From assembly GCF_900109295.1 (NCBI RefSeq), contig NZ_FOIZ01000001.1:496001-560000 (forward strand): a DNA stretch of 64,000 nt, in the 5' to 3' direction. This document shows, piece after piece, positions 60,243 through 64,000 of the stretch. The notes under the pieces were generated by a model, which saw only the letters and a program-made list of their open reading frames with translations, was not told where the DNA came from and did no database searches. Numbering within the stretch: the stretch's first letter is position 1; each line of letters begins with the position of its first letter. The translations under genes and the position numbers were made by a program. Source of the stretch: Cognatiyoonia koreensis. GTDB taxonomy: Bacteria > Pseudomonadota > Alphaproteobacteria > Rhodobacterales > Rhodobacteraceae.

Positions 60243-61760
60243 ATGGACCTTTTCGAAGAAGAAACACCCAAGGGCAATGCCCCGGAGTTCACCGTTTCCG
60301 AATTGACCGGATCGGTCAAAAAGACCCTTGAAGGGGCTTTTGGACGTGTGCGTGTGCGCGGTGAAGTCGGGCGCGTCGTGCGCGCGAAGTCGGGCCATCT
60401 TTATTATGACATCAAGGATGACCGGAATGTCATCGCCTGCAATTCCTGGAAAGGGCAGGTCGCGGGGCTGGGCGTGCAGCCTGAAGAAGGGCTTGAAGTT
60501 ATTGTTACCGGCAAGCTGTCCACCTTTGGCCCGCAGTCGAAATACAACATCAACGTCGACAGTATCGAGGTTGCCGGCGAAGGCGCTTTGATGGCGATGC
60601 TGGAAAAGCGCAAGAAGGCGCTCGCGGCAGAGGGGCTATTCGCGCCCGAGCGCAAGAAGCCCTTGCCGTATCTTCCTGAAATCATTGGCGTTGTGACCTC
60701 GCCCTCTGGTGCAGTCATCCGCGATATCCTGCACCGCTTGCGTGATCGTTTTCCGCGCAAGGTGCTGGTCTGGCCGGTCGCCGTGCAGGGGCAGAATTGC
60801 GCCCCCGAAGTGGCCCGCGCGATTGCAGGTTTCAACGCGCTCACCCCCGGCGGTGCCTTGCCACGCCCCGACCTGATCATCGTCGCCCGCGGAGGTGGAT
60901 CGATCGAGGATCTATGGGGCTTTAACGAAGAAATCGTCGCGCGCGCCGCCGCCGCATCCGACATCCCACTCATCTCGGCGGTGGGGCACGAAACGGATAC
61001 GACGTTGATTGATTTTGTGTCGGATATGCGGGCGCCGACGCCGACGGCGGCGGCGGAACTGGCGGTGCCGGTCCGCATGGAGCTGCTGGGCTGGGTCGAT
61101 CAGCAGGGTGGTCGACTGAATTATGCCGCAAGCGCGGGGCTGGAGCAGCGCAAACAGCGATTGCGCGATCTGGCGCGGGCCTTGCCAAAGCCGGGAGCCT
61201 TGCTGGACACACCGCAGCAACGCTTTGATTACTGGGCGGAAAAGCTGCCCGTGGCGCTGATACAGGCGGCGCAAAAGAAGAAATTGCAGCTGGCGAATCT
61301 GGGGCTGCGCCCGTCCGTTCTGACGGGGCGGATGGGGCAGGAGCACCGCCGTTTGAACGAGCTGACAGCCCGGCTTGGCCCTGCGCTGACCCGTGGCGTC
61401 GCCGCGCGGCGGGACGGTTTTCGGCGTGTCACACTGCGTGCACCGGACGTGCACAGGGCGTACACCGCTTATGACACTTTGGCGGCCAGACTGGCCGCGA
61501 TTGCCACCCGCCAGCAATCTGAACGCGTGGCGAGACTGGAGTCACTCGACAGGCTTCGCGAAACGCTTGGCTATCGCGAAACGCTCAAACGCGGTTACGC
61601 GGTCGTGCGCGACGGCGAGGCGCTGGTCACGCATGTCGATGCCGCCAAAGCGGCCAAGTCGCTTGAAATCGAATTTGCGGATGGGCGCGTGCTACTGCAA
61701 GGGGCAGGGACCAAGAAGAGCAAATCCGACAGCACAGACGATCAGGGTCGCCTGCTTTAG
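60243..61760 (+). CDS. xseA: Exodeoxyribonuclease VII large subunit
   Basis: A 505-residue subunit of ExoVII, degrading single-stranded DNA from both ends to oligonucleotides. N-terminal OB-fold (FTVSELTGSVKKTLEGAFGR), then the catalytic domain with GVVTSPSGAVIRDI, ARGGGSIEDLWGFNEE and SAVGHETDTTLIDFVSDMRA, followed by a coiled-coil region and a C-terminal YAVVRDGEALV. xseB is not adjacent. The ATG at 60243 fits; the earlier frame is purD antisense. Confidence 0.97.
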   Translation: MDLFEEETPKGNAPEFTVSELTGSVKKTLEGAFGRVRVRGEVGRVVRAKSGHLYYDIKDDRNVIACNSWKGQVAGLGVQPEEGLEVIVTGKLSTFGPQSKYNINVDSIEVAGEGALMAMLEKRKKALAAEGLFAPERKKPLPYLPEIIGVVTSPSGAVIRDILHRLRDRFPRKVLVWPVAVQGQNCAPEVARAIAGFNALTPGGALPRPDLIIVARGGGSIEDLWGFNEEIVARAAAASDIPLISAVGHETDTTLIDFVSDMRAPTPTAAAELAVPVRMELLGWVDQQGGRLNYAASAGLEQRKQRLRDLARALPKPGALLDTPQQRFDYWAEKLPVALIQAAQKKKLQLANLGLRPSVLTGRMGQEHRRLNELTARLGPALTRGVAARRDGFRRVTLRAPDVHRAYTAYDTLAARLAAIATRQQSERVARLESLDRLRETLGYRETLKRGYAVVRDGEALVTHVDAAKAAKSLEIEFADGRVLLQGAGTKKSKSDSTDDQGRLL

Positions 61761-62152
61761 CCGAGCAGATCAGGACCAGGGCAGACCAGCGGTTTGGTGT
61801 TGTCCTTACTTTCAAACAGAACTGTTGTACCCGGTTGGTTGGTAAACACCGCCCGGATTCCTGTTTCGGTCCGGTAAACCTGCCAGCATTTCGGTTCTGG
61901 GTCGGTTTCATACACAAAGCAGATGTTGTCGCCGCGATCGAACCAAGAGCCTTCGACGCAGCGGCCAGGTCCGGGTGACCAGATCACCTTGCGATCGGGC
62001 AGGTATTGTTCAACCCCATAATCCGGATTGCCAATCGTACCGAAGGTCAGTGTCCGTCCGGTGGAATAAGCGTCGAACTCTGCCCCCGACATCGGTGTTT
62101 CACCAAGCGCCTGTGTCGCCAAGACCGACAGGATGGTGGCTAGCCGCATCAT
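61757..62152 (-). CDS. Secreted protein with conserved cysteines
   Basis: A 131-residue protein with a signal peptide (MMRLATILSVLATQALG). The mature domain has FGTIGNPDYGVEQYLPDR, a cysteine pair (GRCVEG, NICFVYE) and PKCWQVYR, with a final CPGPD. Such four-cysteine small secreted proteins are common in Rhodobacteraceae, without a known function. Its stop overlaps the xseA stop by 4 nt (convergent), and its start overlaps the desaturase-like gene's stop. Confidence 0.72.
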   Translation of the reverse strand: MMRLATILSVLATQALGETPMSGAEFDAYSTGRTLTFGTIGNPDYGVEQYLPDRKVIWSPGPGRCVEGSWFDRGDNICFVYETDPEPKCWQVYRTETGIRAVFTNQPGTTVLFESKDNTKPLVCPGPDLLG

Positions 62153-63162
62153 GCCCGCAACCGCCTGACGCGCGGGTTCATGACCTTGAACCAGCGCGAC
62201 GGAAAAAGCGCGAGCGTCGCCATCGTCGGCAAGGAGCGTGGCAGCATTGGTCCGTCCACCGGCAGGTCGAGTGCGGGGTATTCCCGCGACGGATGTGCGT
62301 GATGATCAGAATGGCGCGGCGCGTTCAGCATCAGTGCGGATGAGAACCAGTGCGGGCTGTTCCAGCTATGTTTCGCGCCGACCGGTTCCGGCTTGCCGTT
62401 TTCGTCAATCTTGCGCGTCAGACCGTAGTGCTGCACGTAGTCGGACAGCATCAGTTGCGACTGGGCATATCCGGCCAACAGCACATAAATCGCCGCCCCC
62501 TTCAGCCCGCCAATCACTGCCGCGATGGCGATCATCAAAACCGCACCGCCGATATAATGCGCATAAGGGTGCGTCCAAAGCGGCTGGCCCTTGCGACGTG
62601 CGTTTTCGGCCTTCAGCCCGGCCTTGAACGACCCGATCCATGCGCGTGGCAGATAAGCGTAGTACGTTTCGCCCAGACGCGATGTGTTCGGGTCCATGTC
62701 TGTGGCGACAAAGCGGTGATGTACCAGCGGATGCGCCGAGGTGTGATGCCCGAACAAAAGCGAGATATAGACCCATTTGCCAAGCTGGTGCAGATGCCGT
62801 GCGCCGCGATGGATCAGTTCATGCGCGTTGGAATTGCCGACTTGCCCGAAATACATGCCTGCGGCGAGGAACAACGCGATCTTTGCGACCGTCGACAGCG
62901 TGTCACCGGCCAACCCGAATACGATCAACCCCAAAAGCGGGAAATGCAGCACGGCCAGAACGACAGACAGGCCGTTGGCTGCTGGAAACTCGCTTTCGGG
63001 CACTGGGGGTGTCACGATCTTGATCAGCGTGTCGAGCGTGAATGTCAGACCCGTCAGATAGACAAGCGCAAGCGCTGTGCACCAGCCACCCGACACCGCC
63101 CCGAGTGCGAGCAAGGGCACGGGCAGCAGTGTCGCCAGGCTGAACAGGATCATCGATCTCAT
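62149..63162 (-). CDS. AlkB-family membrane di-iron hydroxylase/desaturase
   Basis: A 337-residue multi-helix protein. Histidine motifs are HELIHRG, HTSAHPLVHHR(FVATDMDPNTSR) and NAPRHSDHHAHPSREYPAL, the order of AlkB-type alkane 1-monooxygenases. The family also includes xylene and fatty-acid hydroxylases, so the substrate is open. It needs rubredoxin-type electron donors, none of which is nearby. The start is ambiguous: ATG at 63162 (MRSMILF) is chosen, while 63183, with a GGAAA Shine-Dalgarno-like site, would add seven residues. Coupled to the secreted protein downstream. Confidence 0.85.
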   Translation of the reverse strand: MRSMILFSLATLLPVPLLALGAVSGGWCTALALVYLTGLTFTLDTLIKIVTPPVPESEFPAANGLSVVLAVLHFPLLGLIVFGLAGDTLSTVAKIALFLAAGMYFGQVGNSNAHELIHRGARHLHQLGKWVYISLLFGHHTSAHPLVHHRFVATDMDPNTSRLGETYYAYLPRAWIGSFKAGLKAENARRKGQPLWTHPYAHYIGGAVLMIAIAAVIGGLKGAAIYVLLAGYAQSQLMLSDYVQHYGLTRKIDENGKPEPVGAKHSWNSPHWFSSALMLNAPRHSDHHAHPSREYPALDLPVDGPMLPRSLPTMATLALFPSRWFKVMNPRVRRLRA

Positions 63163-63313
63163 GGGGTCGATATAGCACGCCATTTGTTTCCGATAAGCTA
63201 TGCAAGCTGCGACAAGTTGTTTCCGGCAACGTTTGTGGCATTTGTGATGTCGCATTTGCGTCGTTTTTCGCGCGCGGCTGCGTTATCAAGGGCGCACGTT
63301 ACGGGAGCAGATC

Positions 63314-64000
63314 ATGGCATTGGACGAGCGCAAGGGTGTCTGGAAATCCGGCAAGGGCAAGGGGCGTCACCGTCCCAAGGGCCGTCAGGTCGAGGATCAG
63401 GCATGGGACGAGATCAAGGCCCTGTTGGGCGATCGTCCGCGTCGTCGTGATTTGCTGATCGAATTTCTGCATCTTGTTCAGGATGAATACGGTTGCCTGT
63501 CTGCCCCGCATTTGCGCGCGCTGGCGGAGGAAATGCGCCTGAGTCAGGCCGAGGTTTACGAGGTCGCGACCTTTTATGCCCACTTTGATGTAGTCAAAGA
63601 GGGCGAGCCCAAGCCACCCGCGCTGACGATCCGCGTCTGCGATTCCCTGTCTTGTGAATTGGCGGGTGCGCAGCAGTTGAAAGCCGCGCTGGAAGACGGG
63701 TTGGATCCGGCTGAGGTGCGTGTGATGCGCGCCCCGTGCATGGGCCGTTGCGACACGGCACCGGTTTTGGAGCTGGGCCATCTGCACATTGACAATGCCA
63801 CCCCTGAAAAGGTGAAGGCCGCGATTGCCAAGGGTGATACGCATCCGCGCATTCCAGATTATGAAAATTATGATAAGTACGTGACGTCAGGTGGTTACGA
63901 GACGCTTTTGAAGTTGCGCGATGGCGCGGACTGGGAGGCCGTTCAGGAAAAGGTTTTGTCGTCGGGCTTGCGCGGTCTTGGAGGTGCGGGTTTTCCATCA
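63314..64000 (+). CDS. fdsB: NuoE/NuoF-type subunit, probably formate dehydrogenase beta (partial)
   Basis: The first 229 codons of a gene running off the window's end. A basic N-terminus (KSGKGKGRHRPKGR) precedes a NuoE helical bundle (RDLLIEFLHLVQDEYG, AEVYEVATFYAHF) and a thioredoxin-like [2Fe-2S] domain with C109, C114, C142 and C146. The end, SSGLRGLGGAGFPS, is the start of a NuoF FMN domain, so FdsG- and FdsB-type parts are fused. NAD-dependent formate dehydrogenase is likeliest. The ATG has CGGGAG upstream. A hydrogenase diaphorase is the alternative. Confidence 0.82.
   Translation, partial: MALDERKGVWKSGKGKGRHRPKGRQVEDQAWDEIKALLGDRPRRRDLLIEFLHLVQDEYGCLSAPHLRALAEEMRLSQAEVYEVATFYAHFDVVKEGEPKPPALTIRVCDSLSCELAGAQQLKAALEDGLDPAEVRVMRAPCMGRCDTAPVLELGHLHIDNATPEKVKAAIAKGDTHPRIPDYENYDKYVTSGGYETLLKLRDGADWEAVQEKVLSSGLRGLGGAGFPS

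Noticed and set aside
1..64000. CRISPR arrays, insertion sequences or prophage remnants
   Set aside because: No regularly spaced direct repeats, transposase or integrase motifs, and no terminal inverted repeats were found; the two 32-bp copies are too short and unaccompanied.

Overview
The window reads as a contiguous piece of core chromosome from an alphaproteobacterium of the Rhodobacteraceae (Roseobacter group). The evidence is: a heterotetrameric sarcosine oxidase operon (soxB-D-A-G); the local pairings hom-glpX-recJ, dnaG-rpoD and nrdR-ribD / ribE-ribB-ribH-nusB; an mmcB-like gene behind a GTTC-N7-GTTC SOS box; GANTC (CcrM-type) sites clustered before rpoD; and a tRNA-His with no encoded G-1 and with A73, a hallmark of this class. 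Genus cannot be fixed from the sequence. I see no insertion sequence, prophage, CRISPR array, rRNA operon or origin.

Layout. 1-2.2 kb: a minus-strand operon of a TetR repressor, an SRPBCC protein, a VOC/PhnB-like protein and a GFA-like zinc protein, with an AcrR-type operator over the TetR start. 2.4-7.6 kb: rhodanese, tRNA-Glu, then recJ, glpX and hom (transcribed hom to recJ) and a small lipoprotein. 7.6-10.8 kb: a second TetR gene with its own palindrome, a pirin, a beta-hydroxyacid dehydrogenase-type oxidoreductase and a membrane protein. 10.8-13.5 kb: an orphan TadG/TadE/TadE-like trio. 13.8-16.4 kb: glutamate dehydrogenase, then a short CDF-type metal exporter divergent from a MerR regulator, with a textbook 19-bp-spacer MerR promoter. 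16.5-21.8 kb: sarcosine oxidase operon carrying an extra lipoprotein gene between soxB and soxD.

21.9-28.3 kb: dnaG, rpoD and small accessory genes. 28.5-37.8 kb: nrdR-ribD and ribE-ribB-ribH-nusB, split by three opposite-strand capsule genes (kpsC, a Wza/KpsD-type exporter, kpsS). The RibA half of RibB looks degenerate. 37.8-42.6 kb: tandem paralogous secreted proteins, a gap with a candidate structured RNA and a 46-codon ORF, an outer-membrane beta-barrel protein, a LysR regulator, SOS-controlled mmcB and a DUF6324-type gene. 42.7-45.1 kb: tRNA-His, an RluA-type pseudouridine synthase and rpoH with a strong terminator.

45.1-53.9 kb: Gfo/Idh/MocA oxidoreductase, DUF4389-type protein, VOC protein, GNAT, oligoendopeptidase, amidohydrolase, an ATP-dependent DNA ligase with its ligase-associated exonuclease, a lysophospholipase-like hydrolase and an SCP2 protein. 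54-58.8 kb: TPR protein, SUV3-type RNA helicase, S4 protein, 7Fe ferredoxin and CarD, ending at a bidirectional terminator shared with purD. 58.9-64 kb: purD, xseA, a secreted protein, an AlkB-family membrane di-iron enzyme and the first 229 codons of a fused NuoE/NuoF-type subunit, probably of NAD-dependent formate dehydrogenase, running off the window.

Most genes are housekeeping. The signals most worth following are regulatory or architectural: five GANTC sites within 57 bp before rpoD, an identical 32-bp repeat at 21.8 and 35.5 kb, the lipoprotein inside the sox operon, the exonuclease-ligase pair without its usual helicase and phosphoesterase partners, the orphan Tad-like trio, and the candidate RNA near 39.2 kb. 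Product names are assigned by reading motifs; no database search was run.
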